DNA from: Verrucomicrobiota bacterium
GTDB taxonomy: Bacteria > Verrucomicrobiota > Verrucomicrobiia > Chthoniobacterales > UBA10450
Length of the DNA: 64,000 bases
Direction of reading: 5' to 3'
NCBI GenBank assembly: GCA_003218975.1
Contig: QHPD01000099.1
Span: 1 to 64,000 of the forward strand
Below the pieces are notes generated by a model, which worked only from the letters and a program-made list of their open reading frames with translations, searched no databases and was not told the origin of the DNA. Each line of letters opens with the position of its first letter. Position 1 is the first letter of the stretch. Positions 1 to 10,209 of this stretch are shown piece by piece. Made by a program: the position numbers and the translations under genes.

Positions 1-704
1 AACGCGGCCCGCGCCTGATCGATCGTCATGCCGGGTTTCAAACGCCCGATCACGCGCAGAAAACCGCTCCCGCGCATCACTCGTTCATAGGAGATCCCGG
101 GAACCAGGTACGGCTTCGTTGTCCAGATCTCGGCATTCGGTCCGATCCAGGAGAACGGCAGGTTGGGCAATACCCCCACGATCGTGTGCGGGACGCCGTC
201 GAGCGTAATGCTGCGGCCGATCACATTAGCGTCGCCCCCCAAGCGTTTCTGCCAAAAATTTTCGGTCACCATCGCCATGTCGGCGGTCTCCTCTTCCTCC
301 GGCAAAAAATTGCGACCGCGGATCGGTTGGACGCCGAGGACATCGAAGTAGTTCGACGTCACTTTGCCGCCGAAAAGCTGAACGGCATCGCCCACTCCGG
401 TCAAAGTGAACGGAATGATGTTTTCGCCGGCGAACCCGTCGAAAATCTTTTGGGCCGCGCGGAAATGTTGAAAGCGCGGCACCGAGACCGCGAGTTCCAG
501 CAAATTGCGCTCCCGCGCATTCGAATACATGTGCACGACGCGCTCCGGCTGTTTGAACGGAAGGCCGCGCAAAAACAGATCGTTGATCAAACTGAAGATG
601 GCAGTGTTCAGCCCAATCCCGAGCGCGAGCGTGATTACAGCGAGAAAAGTAAATCCGGGCGATTTGCGAAGTTGGCGTAGAGCAAACTTTAGATCAGCGA
701 TCAT
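1..704 (-). CDS. MacB/ADOP-type ABC transporter permease, partial (runs off window start)
   Basis: Reverse-strand translation MIADLKFALRQLRKSPGFTFLAVITLALGIGLNTAIFSLIND... typical of MacB_PCD permeases; ATG overlaps upstream ATPase stop (ATGA at 701-704). Confidence 0.88.
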   Translation of the reverse strand, partial: MIADLKFALRQLRKSPGFTFLAVITLALGIGLNTAIFSLINDLFLRGLPFKQPERVVHMYSNARERNLLELAVSVPRFQHFRAAQKIFDGFAGENIIPFTLTGVGDAVQLFGGKVTSNYFDVLGVQPIRGRNFLPEEEETADMAMVTENFWQKRLGGDANVIGRSITLDGVPHTIVGVLPNLPFSWIGPNAEIWTTKPYLVPGISYERVMRGSGFLRVIGRLKPGMTIDQARAA

Positions 705-1375
705 TGGTCTCCTTTCACGATCCAGCCGTCGCGCAGCTGTACAACGCGTTTGCCGTAAGATGCGTTTCTTTCCGAGTGCGTGACCTGCACGATGGTCATG
801 CCTTCGTTATTTAACTTGCGAAACAGCTCCATGATCTCCTCGCCCTGACTAGAGTGCAGGTTTCCGGTCGGTTCATCTGCGAGCAGAAGTTTCGGTCGAG
901 CGATGATCGCCCGCGCGACGCCGACCAGCTGTTGTTGTCCGCCGGAAAGCTGATGCGGATATAAATCTTTTTTGCCGACGATTTGGAAACGGTCGAGCAT
1001 GTCGGCTACGAGTGCGGCGCGCTCGCTTGTCCTGTACCGGCGATACGACAGCGGTATATCGAGGTTCTCGTAAACCGTGAGATCATCGAGCAAATGATAC
1101 TGCTGAAAAACGAAACCGATCTGCTTGTTGCGCAATGTCGCTCGCTCTTTTGGTTTCAAATGGTGCGTTGCAGTTCCGTCGAGAAAGTATTCACCGGTCC
1201 AGCCGTGATCGTGCATTCCCAGAATGTGCAGCAACGTCGATTTGCCTGCGCCGGACGGACCCATGATCGAGACGAAGTCGCCTTCCTGAACCTCCAGATT
1301 GATCTCGCGCAGAACGTAAAAGAACTTTTCCTTCGCCAAAGGATAGCAGCGTTCGATGTGTTGAAGCTTAATCAT
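701..1375 (-). CDS. ABC transporter ATP-binding protein (LolD/MacB-like)
   Basis: Walker A GPSGAGKST, signature LSGGQQQ, Walker B LLLADEPTGNL. Confidence 0.95.
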   Translation of the reverse strand: MIKLQHIERCYPLAKEKFFYVLREINLEVQEGDFVSIMGPSGAGKSTLLHILGMHDHGWTGEYFLDGTATHHLKPKERATLRNKQIGFVFQQYHLLDDLTVYENLDIPLSYRRYRTSERAALVADMLDRFQIVGKKDLYPHQLSGGQQQLVGVARAIIARPKLLLADEPTGNLHSSQGEEIMELFRKLNNEGMTIVQVTHSERNASYGKRVVQLRDGWIVKGDQ

Positions 1376-1385
1376 ATCGGGGCTT

Positions 1386-3839
1386 TCATTCGTAACGCAG
1401 CGCGACCATTGGATCGACAGCCAGTGCCCGGCGCGCGGGCAGGAAACAGGCCACCAAGGCTATTGACACAAGCAACAGCGAAATCGAAACAAAGGTCGCC
1501 GGATCGGTTGCGTTCACCTCGAAGAGCAAACTCGCCAGCAACCGCGTAAGGCCCCACGCGGCAGTCAAACCAATCGCAATACCTAACAATGTTAGTTTTG
1601 CGCCCTGGCCGAGGATGAGTCGCAGCACGTGGATAGGCTGTGCGCCTAGTGCCACGCGAACTCCAATCTCGGTTGTTCGTTGCGAGACCGAATACGCCAT
1701 TACGCCGTAAAGTCCGAGCGCAGCGAGCAGCAGACCAGCCGCAGCCAGCACGCTCATCAAAATTGCACTGAACCGTTCGGTCACCAGAACGCGGGCGAGA
1801 TTTTGGTTCATTGTCATCACATCCGAAATCGGCTGATCGGGATCGACAGCACGAGTCGCTTCGCGTATCGCGGTTGTTACACTCGAAGGATCATCACTCG
1901 TTCGCACAACAAGGTTAACGGGAAAATTGTTTTCGAGCTGCGCGTAGGGCACGTACCACACCGGACGGTTGACCCGATAATTGAACAAATCTTCTTTCAC
2001 GTCCCTGATAACGCCAATTACCGTCATCCATGGAAAATCCTGACCAGGCCGGACTCGCTTAATTCGTTTGCCGAGCGGATCTTCTCCCGGCCACGCCTCA
2101 CGCGCTAATTGTTCGCTGATCACCACGACCGGCGGCTGGCCTGCGCGATCAGTCTCCTCGATCAATCTACCCTTTAGCAGAGTCACACCGAGCGTTTTCA
2201 AATAATCCGGGCTGACCAGACGGTGTGATGTAATTGGAATATCGTTTGGGTTACGCGGCGACCGGCCTTCGACACTGAACCTGGCGTCGTAAGCAATCTC
2301 GCGCTCGAGTGGAATGTTTGTTGTGGTGCCAGCGGACACCACGCCAGGCAGATTTTTTAGCCGCTCAAGAACCTGATTAACAAATGCAACCCGCTGCCGA
2401 TGCTCGGAATATTTCGATTCCGGCAAAACCATTTTCAACGTGAGCAGATGATCCGGTCTGAATCCGAGATCGACACGCTGCAAGCGATTGAAACTGCGAA
2501 CGATCAATCCGCCGCCGACTAACAACGTCATCGCCACGGCGATTTCCGCGACGATCAGGATGTTGAGCCAACCATGGCCGGGCGCGCTCGCGCTGCGTTG
2601 GTCGCCTTGTCTGAGCGACGGCATCACTTCACGTTCACCGGTGCCTTTCAAGGCCGGGACCAATCCGAAGATCACTCCAGTGGCGAGTGTGACGCAGAAC
2701 GCGAAAATCAAAACGCGATTGTCGATCCTGAATTCGTGAAAGAATCCGGCGAGCGAAACACCCTGCACTGGATTGATCACTGCAAGCAGCGGAAGGATCC
2801 AATGGGCAAGCAACAAACCGCCCGCGCCGCCGAGCAATGCGAGCAACATGCTCTCGGTGAGAAGTTGTCGCACCAAACGCGATCGACTCGCGCCAAGAGC
2901 GCGCCGCAATGCCAGCTCGCGCGTACGCGCAATGCCACGCGCGAGCTGAAGGTTCGCGACGTTCGCGCAGCAGATTAGCAAGAGGAAGGCGACTCCGCCC
3001 GTTAGCGCGACAAGCGCTTTGTTTACTCGTCCCGCATAATCACCAAGCAACGCCTGCCGCAGCCAAAGCAATTTAACTGTCCAGCCGCGGCGGAACTGCG
3101 GGAATTCCTGCTCTAATTGGCGCGCGATGGATTTTGCTTCTGCATCTGCCTGTTTGAGGCTGATTCCAAGACGAAGCCTGGCTACGACTTCGCAGCTGGG
3201 GACAGCGCGCTGCGTCAGCGGCAGGCTAGCGATGTTGATTTGCATCGGTACCCAGATCGCGGCCGCCGCGGGCACATCAAATCCTGGCGGCATGACGCCG
3301 ATGATAGTGTAGGTACGAGCTTCGAGGTTCAGCGTTTCACCAATAATGTCCGCTTTTCCGCCAAAATGTTTTTGCCACAAACTGTGACTAATCAAGGCGA
3401 CTGCCGCGCCGCCTGGCCGGTCGTCCTCGGCGGTGAAACTGCGGCCGAGCACCGGTTTCACGCCGAGTGTGGTCAAGTAATCGGCCATGATGGAGGCGCC
3501 GCGAATGCGCTCAGGTTCACCGCGTCCGATCAAATTAAATGAGCGCTGCCTCGCAGCGCCGATGCTTTCGAAGGAATGACTTCGTTCCTGATAAGCTTGC
3601 AATTCGAGCAAAGATGATTCGTACGGATCAAAGCCTTCGCGCAGCGCCTGGCTGAGAACTAGCTGGTCCAAATTTTTCAACGGCAACGGGCGCAGTAACA
3701 GCGTATTGACCGCACTAAAAACCGCGGTGTTCGCGCCGATGCTTAGGGCGAGCGCTGCTACAGCGATGCCGGTGTAAGTAGGAGACTTCAGCAAAATCCG
3801 TGCGCCGTAGCGGACATCTTGCCAGAGTTCTTCAAACAT
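1386..3839 (-). CDS. ADOP-family ABC transporter permease (MacB_PCD + two FtsX domains)
   Basis: 817 aa; MFEELWQDVRYGARILLKSPTYTGIAVAALALSIGANTAVFS; C-terminal FtsX region with RRALAVDPMVALRYE. Confidence 0.93.
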   Translation of the reverse strand: MFEELWQDVRYGARILLKSPTYTGIAVAALALSIGANTAVFSAVNTLLLRPLPLKNLDQLVLSQALREGFDPYESSLLELQAYQERSHSFESIGAARQRSFNLIGRGEPERIRGASIMADYLTTLGVKPVLGRSFTAEDDRPGGAAVALISHSLWQKHFGGKADIIGETLNLEARTYTIIGVMPPGFDVPAAAAIWVPMQINIASLPLTQRAVPSCEVVARLRLGISLKQADAEAKSIARQLEQEFPQFRRGWTVKLLWLRQALLGDYAGRVNKALVALTGGVAFLLLICCANVANLQLARGIARTRELALRRALGASRSRLVRQLLTESMLLALLGGAGGLLLAHWILPLLAVINPVQGVSLAGFFHEFRIDNRVLIFAFCVTLATGVIFGLVPALKGTGEREVMPSLRQGDQRSASAPGHGWLNILIVAEIAVAMTLLVGGGLIVRSFNRLQRVDLGFRPDHLLTLKMVLPESKYSEHRQRVAFVNQVLERLKNLPGVVSAGTTTNIPLEREIAYDARFSVEGRSPRNPNDIPITSHRLVSPDYLKTLGVTLLKGRLIEETDRAGQPPVVVISEQLAREAWPGEDPLGKRIKRVRPGQDFPWMTVIGVIRDVKEDLFNYRVNRPVWYVPYAQLENNFPVNLVVRTSDDPSSVTTAIREATRAVDPDQPISDVMTMNQNLARVLVTERFSAILMSVLAAAGLLLAALGLYGVMAYSVSQRTTEIGVRVALGAQPIHVLRLILGQGAKLTLLGIAIGLTAAWGLTRLLASLLFEVNATDPATFVSISLLLVSIALVACFLPARRALAVDPMVALRYE

Positions 3840-3896
3840 AAAATGTCGATCCTGTTTTTAGGCAGCGACTCGATACGAATGCGTTCAGCAAATTCA

Positions 3897-6207
3897 TCAC
3901 TGGTCATGTAAGGCCCGGACTGGATCAATGCGTGTCGCGCGCCAGGCAGGCAAAAAACACGCAGCAAAGGATACCATCGTGATCACAACGACTGCCGATC
4001 CAAACGCCACGGGATCGCGTGGACTGACCTGGTAAAGCAAATTGCCCATCAAACGTGTCAGCAATACCGCAGCGATTGCGCCGATGACGATTCCGGCCGT
4101 CGTTAGCCGCAGGCCGCGCAAAGCAACGAGTCGCAACAGATCGCGTGTGCCGGCGCCGAGTGCCATTCGTAAACCAAGCTCTCTCGTTCCCTGCGAAACC
4201 GAATAGGACATTACCGCATACAATCCAATAGCGGCTAGGAACAGCGCCATCCCCCCAAAAAGTGCGACGAGCGTAACCGCTAGCCGCTGACTATAACTCA
4301 TTCGGTCGACCTGCTCCTGCAACCGGTAAGCGACTCCCGGCGCAAGGGTCGGATCAAGCGCGTGAACCTCGCGCGCGAGCGAATTCATGATCGCACCGGG
4401 CGTTTCCCGCGTGCGGATTAGCAAACTGTTTCGCACACCAACAAAATTTTGTCGCAGTGGCACGTAAAGGAACGGCGTTGGCGCCTCAATTTTCGTGCGG
4501 TAATTCGCATTTTTCGCGATCCCAATGATCTGCAACCAACGATCTCTGACCTTAAGTCGCTGACCGAGCGCATTCTTCCCCAGCCAATATTTCGCAGCCA
4601 TCGTTTCGTTGATAATCGCTACCGGCGGCGCGTTCTCATCGTCCGTGCGAATAAATGCGCGGCCGGAACACGCGAGTAAGCGCGGCCGATTCAACGCCGG
4701 GCAGTGTCCGAACCCGATCTAACAATTGGGTGTGAAAAATCTTGGCACGCTCGAGATTGTAGCCCCCCGAAAACAAATCTACTCCCGAAACGATCACATC
4801 TGTCGAGAAACCGGGACTGGCGTTTCGCATTTTGTTCAAGCTTTGCAAAAGCAACCCGGTGCCGGCGAGTAATACGAAGCTGAGTGATACTTGCACGAGC
4901 ACGAGCGCAGAACGTAATCGCGAGCGACTGCTTCCGCTAAGGACACCGCCGCCTTCGGTTTTCAGAGCGCTGGAAAGATCGACGTGGCTGGCGTGAATCG
5001 CGGGCACGAGCGCAAATAACAGAGTCGACCCGATACAAATTCCGGCGCTGACCGCGAGCACTCGCCAATCGATTTGACCCGGATAGTCGATTACGATCCC
5101 TGCCGCGGGTGAAGGGAATGCGAACACGAGTGCGTTGCGACACCAACACGCCACCGCAATTCCGCCGGCGGCTGCGATCAGCGAAAGCAACAATCCTTCG
5201 GTCAAAAGTTGCTTCACCAGACGGCGTCGACCGGCGCCAAGGGCGAGTCGCATCGTCATCTCGTGGCGGCGGAGCAAAGACCGCGCGAGCAAAAGATTGC
5301 TCACGTTCGCGCACGCGATGAGCAACACCAAAAACACGACCGCCATCGTGATCGCGAGCGTCGGCGACATATTTCCAGCGCCATTGAACGGCGTTTTCCA
5401 CAACGGGAAGAGCTGGACTTCGTGGCCGCGATTCGTATCAGGAAAATCGTTTTCCAACCGTTGCGCGATCGAGTTCAGCTCGGCCTGCGCCTGCTGACGC
5501 ATAACGCCAGGTTTGAGAAATGCGTAGCCTTCGATCCAACGCGCCCCACGGTTTTCCAATTTGTAACCGGTCGAGTCGAATGTCTCCTGCATCGACGTCG
5601 GCACCCAAAAGCTGAACGAGTAACCGATAAAGGTGCCGTGAAACTTTTCCGGTGCGACGCCAACGATCGTGTGCTGCACGCCATTGAGATATTGCGTCTT
5701 GCCGATAATCTCCGGGTCGGACTTGTAACGATCTCTCCAGGTTCGATAACTGATCACGACCACCGGATGCGCATTGCGTCCGGTTCCTTCTTCGGATCTG
5801 AATCCGCGGCCTAGAATTGGCCGCACGCCGAGTGCGTCGAAATAATTCGCCGTAACAATTCCCACCGATGCGATTTCGGCCCGATCGCCAACGCTCAAAG
5901 ACGTCCCCGTGATTTTATCGACAATGAACGATTCAAACAGCGTCGCGTTTTTTTCGAAATCGACAAAGTCAGGATAGGAAAGCCCGTTATGCCCTTCCAC
6001 CCCGCGTGTCGTGCCCACAAGCGCAAACATCCGGTCCTGGTGTGACACCAGTGGATAGGGCCGTATCAGAATTCCTTCGATCCAACTGAACACGGCCGCA
6101 TTCGAACCGATCCCGAGTGTGAGGCAAAGCAATGCGAGAACGGTAAAGCCGGGACTGCGCCGAAGCATTCGGAAGCCGAAGCGAAGATCTTGCAAAAGCG
6201 TTTGCAT
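3897..6207 (-). pseudogene. ADOP-family ABC permease interrupted by an out-of-frame internal deletion (two ORFs 4636-6207 and 3897-4694)
   Basis: 523-aa N-terminal part ends ...LPGVESAALTRVFRPRIYSHGR*; the other frame resumes ...GRAFIRTDDENAPPVAIINETMAAKYW, skipping the ~45 residues normally between these motifs. Confidence 0.8.
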
Positions 6208-6218
6208 TTACCACTTCC

Positions 6219-6959
6219 TTAGGCCGCGATCCTGTCTTCAACCACTCGGCCATCAAATAAATGCACTGTGCGATCGGCGTGCTGCGCGAAACGCTCGTCA
6301 TGCGTAACCATGCAGATAGTCGCGCCGACGGCGTGCAATTCTTTCAAGAGTTCCATAACCGCCTCGCCATTGCGTGAATCGAGATTTCCGGTTGGCTCGT
6401 CTGCCAGCAAAATAGCCGGCCTGCCAGCAAGCGCGCGCGCGACTGCGACGCGCTGCTGTTGGCCACCTGACAGCTGGCTCGGTAAATGTTTTGCCCGATG
6501 TGCCATGCCGACGCGTTCGAGTGCTTCGGTGACAAACGATTTGCGTTCACCCGCGCCCATCCCGCGGTAGGTCAGCGGCAACTCCACGTTCTCAAATACT
6601 GTGAGATCGCCGATCAAATTGAAACTTTGGAAGATGAAACCGATTTCGCGATTGCGAATCCGTGCACGATCCGCAAAGGAAAGATTGGCGACTTCGTTTT
6701 CTTTCAGGGAATAGCTGCCTTCCGAAGGAGTATCGAGCAGGCCGAGAATCGATAGCAGCGTCGTCTTGCCGCAACCTGACGGTCCCGCAATTGAAACATA
6801 CTCGCCGACACGAATGTCCAGGTGAATCCCGGAGAGCGCATGCGTTTCCACTTCATCGGTGAGAAAGACTTTCGTTACCCCACTCAATCGTATCAAAGGA
6901 CTTGAGCCGTTTGTCATAGGAGGTTGCATTGATTCAGTAGCAGTTGATGTTGAATTCAT
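6219..6959 (-). CDS. ABC transporter ATP-binding protein (MacB/LolD-like)
   Basis: GPSGCGKTT, LSGGQQQRVAVARAL, ILLADEPTGNLD. Confidence 0.95.
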   Translation of the reverse strand: MNSTSTATESMQPPMTNGSSPLIRLSGVTKVFLTDEVETHALSGIHLDIRVGEYVSIAGPSGCGKTTLLSILGLLDTPSEGSYSLKENEVANLSFADRARIRNREIGFIFQSFNLIGDLTVFENVELPLTYRGMGAGERKSFVTEALERVGMAHRAKHLPSQLSGGQQQRVAVARALAGRPAILLADEPTGNLDSRNGEAVMELLKELHAVGATICMVTHDERFAQHADRTVHLFDGRVVEDRIAA

Positions 6960-6975
6960 AGGTTTCAGTTTTGTG

Positions 6976-8358
6976 CTAGTTGAGGCGAATGCGTTCGTGC
7001 GCGTCCCACGCGCTGGTATCGGAGAGAATCACCTGATCTCCCGGTTCAAGGCCGTTTAGGATCTCAATCGTATTGACCGAGCTCTTGCCCAGTTTCACCG
7101 GTGTGCGGACAGCATTCGAGGTGCCGTTGACTAGTTTGAACATTCCTACGGTATTGTTCTCCTGGCCAAACGCTGGACGGCCGACATAAACCACATTGTC
7201 GAGACGCTCGAGCTCGATTGTTCCATCGACACTGAGGTCCGGCCGCGCGCCTTTGGGCAGCGCCTCATCGACCGCAACATCGACAGTGACAGTTCCCTGT
7301 TCGACTGCCGGATCGACGCGCGTGACGTGGCCTTTCACCGTGCCGTTCCGTGTATCGATCACCGCTTGTTGCTTAATCTGAATATCTTTCGCCTGCGTCT
7401 CCGCGATTTTGACTTGGGCTTTCAACTTCGTCGGGTCTGCGACGCGCGCCAAGTTGTCACCGACCTTCACGCGCTGTCCGATCTGAACGGGTAATTGTTG
7501 CAGGACGCCAGACATTCCAGCGCGCACGTGCAACGCTTCGACTTGATCCGCTTTTAACTTGGCAAGCTGCTTGGCTTGATCGACTGCCGCCTGTTTGGAC
7601 GCCAGCTGCGGATCAATGGAGTCATGCGCAAAATTGAGACGTTTCTCTTCGATCTCATTCCGGTTCGCCAATTCCGCCTCTTTCACTTTTGAGGTCTTGT
7701 ATTGGAGTTCGGCGATCAAGCCGTTCTTGGCTAACTGATCGTTGGTTTCGCGTTCCATTTTCGCCTGTTGGTAATCAGACTTTGCTTTCGCGGTAGTTGC
7801 CTCCTGATCGAGAAGCTCGCGCTGTAGGGTCGCCCTCAAGGTAGTTAATTCCGCCTCTGCGGCTGTCGCTTGCAGCTCGGCGTCGTGAGCGGCTTGCTCC
7901 AGCTCGGGACTGCTCAATTCCAAAATGACAGAGTCCGGTTCAACGTGCGTACCGGGCCAAATAATTATTTTTTCCACGCGACCTTCCGCGTTTACCGAAA
8001 TCCAGCGAATGTCTTCAGGAACGAGCGTCCCAAGACCGCGCACCTGTCGCACCATCGGTCCGCGTTTAACTGTGTCGATCCAAACCGTGGAGCGATCCAC
8101 ACTCGGCACTGCTGGTTTCAACCGTGAGATGGCAATCGTCGCCAGAATCAATCCAAGGGCAGACGCAGCAATGATAATGACGCGGCGCTTGCGCTTCTTT
8201 GCTGCAACCCCCGCGCGCGGCACATCCATCGACGAGAGAGTCGGTGTGAATCCAGCCGGCCGCACGATTGTCTCTTCTTTTAACTTTCGCTGAGGAGTCA
8301 CAGTTGAATCACGGCTGACCGAAGGCCCGGCAAAGTTCGGCAACGGCATATGCTGCAC
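6976..8358 (-). CDS. Efflux periplasmic adaptor (HlyD/MacA-like membrane fusion protein)
   Basis: N-terminal TM, coiled-coil hairpin, lipoyl-like halves (MSGVLQQLPVQIGQRVKVGDNLARV); start may be internal (MDVPRAG...). Confidence 0.9.
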   Translation of the reverse strand: MQHMPLPNFAGPSVSRDSTVTPQRKLKEETIVRPAGFTPTLSSMDVPRAGVAAKKRKRRVIIIAASALGLILATIAISRLKPAVPSVDRSTVWIDTVKRGPMVRQVRGLGTLVPEDIRWISVNAEGRVEKIIIWPGTHVEPDSVILELSSPELEQAAHDAELQATAAEAELTTLRATLQRELLDQEATTAKAKSDYQQAKMERETNDQLAKNGLIAELQYKTSKVKEAELANRNEIEEKRLNFAHDSIDPQLASKQAAVDQAKQLAKLKADQVEALHVRAGMSGVLQQLPVQIGQRVKVGDNLARVADPTKLKAQVKIAETQAKDIQIKQQAVIDTRNGTVKGHVTRVDPAVEQGTVTVDVAVDEALPKGARPDLSVDGTIELERLDNVVYVGRPAFGQENNTVGMFKLVNGTSNAVRTPVKLGKSSVNTIEILNGLEPGDQVILSDTSAWDAHERIRLN

Positions 8359-8587
8359 TCACCAATGGTATGGCCGCGGTGATCACTAGCATTGCGAACA
8401 AAATCGCTTCGCCGACGAAATCGTGCCGCGCTTCCCTTTGAAAGTATTGATGACTGATATTGCGGAAGGATGGCGTCAGCGGTTTTGCGCAGTGGCTACG
8501 ATAACCACTAAGGGTGACCGGATGGTAATTGCAGTCGGTAAGGGGGAACCTCGTGTGATTGCGAACTATAAAGGCCGTTGGTTTCAT
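8309..8587 (-). CDS. Possible small single-TM membrane protein
   Basis: C-terminal VGEAILFAMLVITAAIPLVSAAYAVAELCRAFGQP hydrophobic segment; between sigma-54 promoter and MFP gene; overlaps MFP start; N-terminus doubtful. Confidence 0.35.
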   Translation of the reverse strand: MKPTAFIVRNHTRFPLTDCNYHPVTLSGYRSHCAKPLTPSFRNISHQYFQREARHDFVGEAILFAMLVITAAIPLVSAAYAVAELCRAFGQP

Positions 8588-8650
8588 ATTTCTTTAGGAT
8601 GCGTTCGGTGGGTTGTTGGATTCAAAAGTTTTTCTGATCAGCAACAGCTA

Positions 8651-8667
8651 TTGCAATGTTCGTGCCA
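8651..8667 (-). promoter_or_regulatory. Sigma-54 (-24/-12) promoter for the efflux operon
   Basis: Reverse complement TGGCACGAACATTGCAA (preceded by T) matches YTGGCACGN4TTGCW at all defined positions; oriented toward MFP/ABC genes, adjacent to an NtrC-type regulator. Confidence 0.8.
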
Positions 8668-8691
8668 ACAGCGGCAAAGAAATCACATCGC

Positions 8692-8784
8692 GTGCCCGAT
8701 CAGGCACTTACGTTTGGTGGCCGAAAAACGGCGGAAGTCCGATTACTCCGATTCTGGGATTTCGGCGTCCCGATTTCGGGACGC
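8692..8784. promoter_or_regulatory. Candidate activator-binding palindromes upstream of the sigma-54 promoter
   Basis: gtgcccgatcaggcac (8692-8707, near-palindrome) and GCGTCCCGA-TT-TCGGGACGC (8765-8784, perfect 9-bp arms). Confidence 0.45.
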
Positions 8785-8801
8785 GCTTCGCAGAACTCAC
8801 C

Positions 8802-10136
8802 TCAGAATGGAAGTTGCAGCAATGCTTCTGCGCCTTTGCCGCCGCGTCGGTTCATTACCACCAACGAACCTCCGTGCGCTTCCGCAATTTGACGGCTCAG
8901 CGGCAGACCAATCCCAGAGCCCTCGGGCTTTGTGGTGAAAAATGGCACGAACAAATTCGCCGTGTTCATGATTCCGGGTCCTTCGTCCTGAACAAAAATC
9001 TCAACCGAATCTTCTTTCTCTCGCCAGCCGATTGCGACGTTTCCGTGTGTCTCAAGCGCAGCATCAACAGCATTGCGCACCAAGTTAATCAACAACTGTT
9101 CGAGCTGTGCCGCGTCGACATGAATCTTTCTCTTCGGGCCGGCCATGACCTTGACGTTCAACCTTGGTTCCAAATCCACGACACGCTGCACAAGTTCAGC
9201 AAGATCGACATCTTGTTTTTGAGGCGGCGGAAGCTTTGTCAGGCGCGTGTAAGCCTGTAGAAAGCGACTGAGCGAATCGGCGCGGGATGCAATAGAACTC
9301 AAGCCAGTACGCGCATCGTCCTTCCAATCTGCTGGAGGCGGATCGCGGCGTAGCAATGATTCGAGACTGGCGGCAAGCGACTTGATGGGCGCAAGTGAGT
9401 TATTCATTTCGTGACCGAGCACGCGCACCAATCGCTGCCAGGCGCGGCGTTCTTCTTCGCGCAGCGTGCGACTGAGATCCGTCAGCACGAGCAAGTCGTG
9501 CGGTAAACCCTGTTCACGAAACGTGCTGCGACGAATGCCCCATCGACCGGAACCCCCAGGAAAGCTGAGCGTAAGCGGTTCATCCTGGTCGGCATCGTAA
9601 CAGGGTTCGAGCCCAAGTTCCTTTGCCGTTTTGCCAAGTAATTTGTCCATTGGCTGACCGAGCAACGCTTCGCCGGCGCGATTGACGAGACGCAAACGCC
9701 GTTCTGGATCGAAAGTGAAAACCGCGACATCGATTTCCCCCATGATCGTGCGCAAAAGCGCCGTCGCTTCAAAGGCGCCGAGGCGTTGCCGACGCAACGT
9801 TTCGCCAAGCGAGTTGATTTCCAGCAGAACCTCCCCCAGTGCATTGTCGCCACCGGCGCCCCGCGCCCGGATTGAGTAATCACCTTCGCGTAATGCGGCG
9901 AGCAGATTGGACATTGTTTGCAACGGATGAACGATGTGCTCGCGCGCGCTGGAGATGAATCCAATGAAGCATGCAACGATCAGGATCGTTAGCGTCCACT
10001 GCACTTTCGCGCTGTAATCGCCGAACCAAAGAAGGGCGAGCGCAACAACAATCGCGGGAGCAGCCGCGCCAAGCGTCAGCCAGGTTAGTTTGCTTTCGTG
10101 GGACAGCCGGTAGCGACTTTTCGGTACCCGATTCAT
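8802..10136 (-). CDS. Sensor histidine kinase, NtrY-like (HAMP, PAS, HisKA, HATPase)
   Basis: VLGHEMNNSLAPIKSLAASL H-box; DEGPGI and GSGIGLPLSRQIAEAHGG ATPase motifs. Confidence 0.92.
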   Translation of the reverse strand: MNRVPKSRYRLSHESKLTWLTLGAAAPAIVVALALLWFGDYSAKVQWTLTILIVACFIGFISSAREHIVHPLQTMSNLLAALREGDYSIRARGAGGDNALGEVLLEINSLGETLRRQRLGAFEATALLRTIMGEIDVAVFTFDPERRLRLVNRAGEALLGQPMDKLLGKTAKELGLEPCYDADQDEPLTLSFPGGSGRWGIRRSTFREQGLPHDLLVLTDLSRTLREEERRAWQRLVRVLGHEMNNSLAPIKSLAASLESLLRRDPPPADWKDDARTGLSSIASRADSLSRFLQAYTRLTKLPPPQKQDVDLAELVQRVVDLEPRLNVKVMAGPKRKIHVDAAQLEQLLINLVRNAVDAALETHGNVAIGWREKEDSVEIFVQDEGPGIMNTANLFVPFFTTKPEGSGIGLPLSRQIAEAHGGSLVVMNRRGGKGAEALLQLPF

Positions 10137-10144
10137 TTGCGCGC

Positions 10145-10207
10145 TGTAGCGGCAGGCGTGCCGCCTGCAAAATCGAAAAATTCGCAGCCGACACGGCTGC
10201 CTCTACA
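10145..10207. repeat. REP/BIME-like bipartite hairpin
   Basis: TGTAGCGGCAGGCGTGCCGCCTGC-N15-GCAGCCGACACGGCTGCCTCTACA; related copy at 57011-57071. Confidence 0.75.
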
Positions 10208-10209
10208 GT

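Noticed and set aside
186-680. Plus-strand ORF, 164 aa
   Set aside because: Antisense shadow of the ABC permease; no recognisable domain.
983-1549. Plus-strand ORF, 188 aa
   Set aside because: Antisense to the ATPase and permease genes; composition typical of a shadow ORF in GC-rich DNA.
5209-5814. Plus-strand ORF, 201 aa
   Set aside because: Antisense to the ADOP permease; low-complexity Arg/His-rich translation.
8613-9260. Plus-strand ORF, 215 aa
   Set aside because: Overlaps the kinase antisense and the sigma-54 promoter region; no conserved motif.
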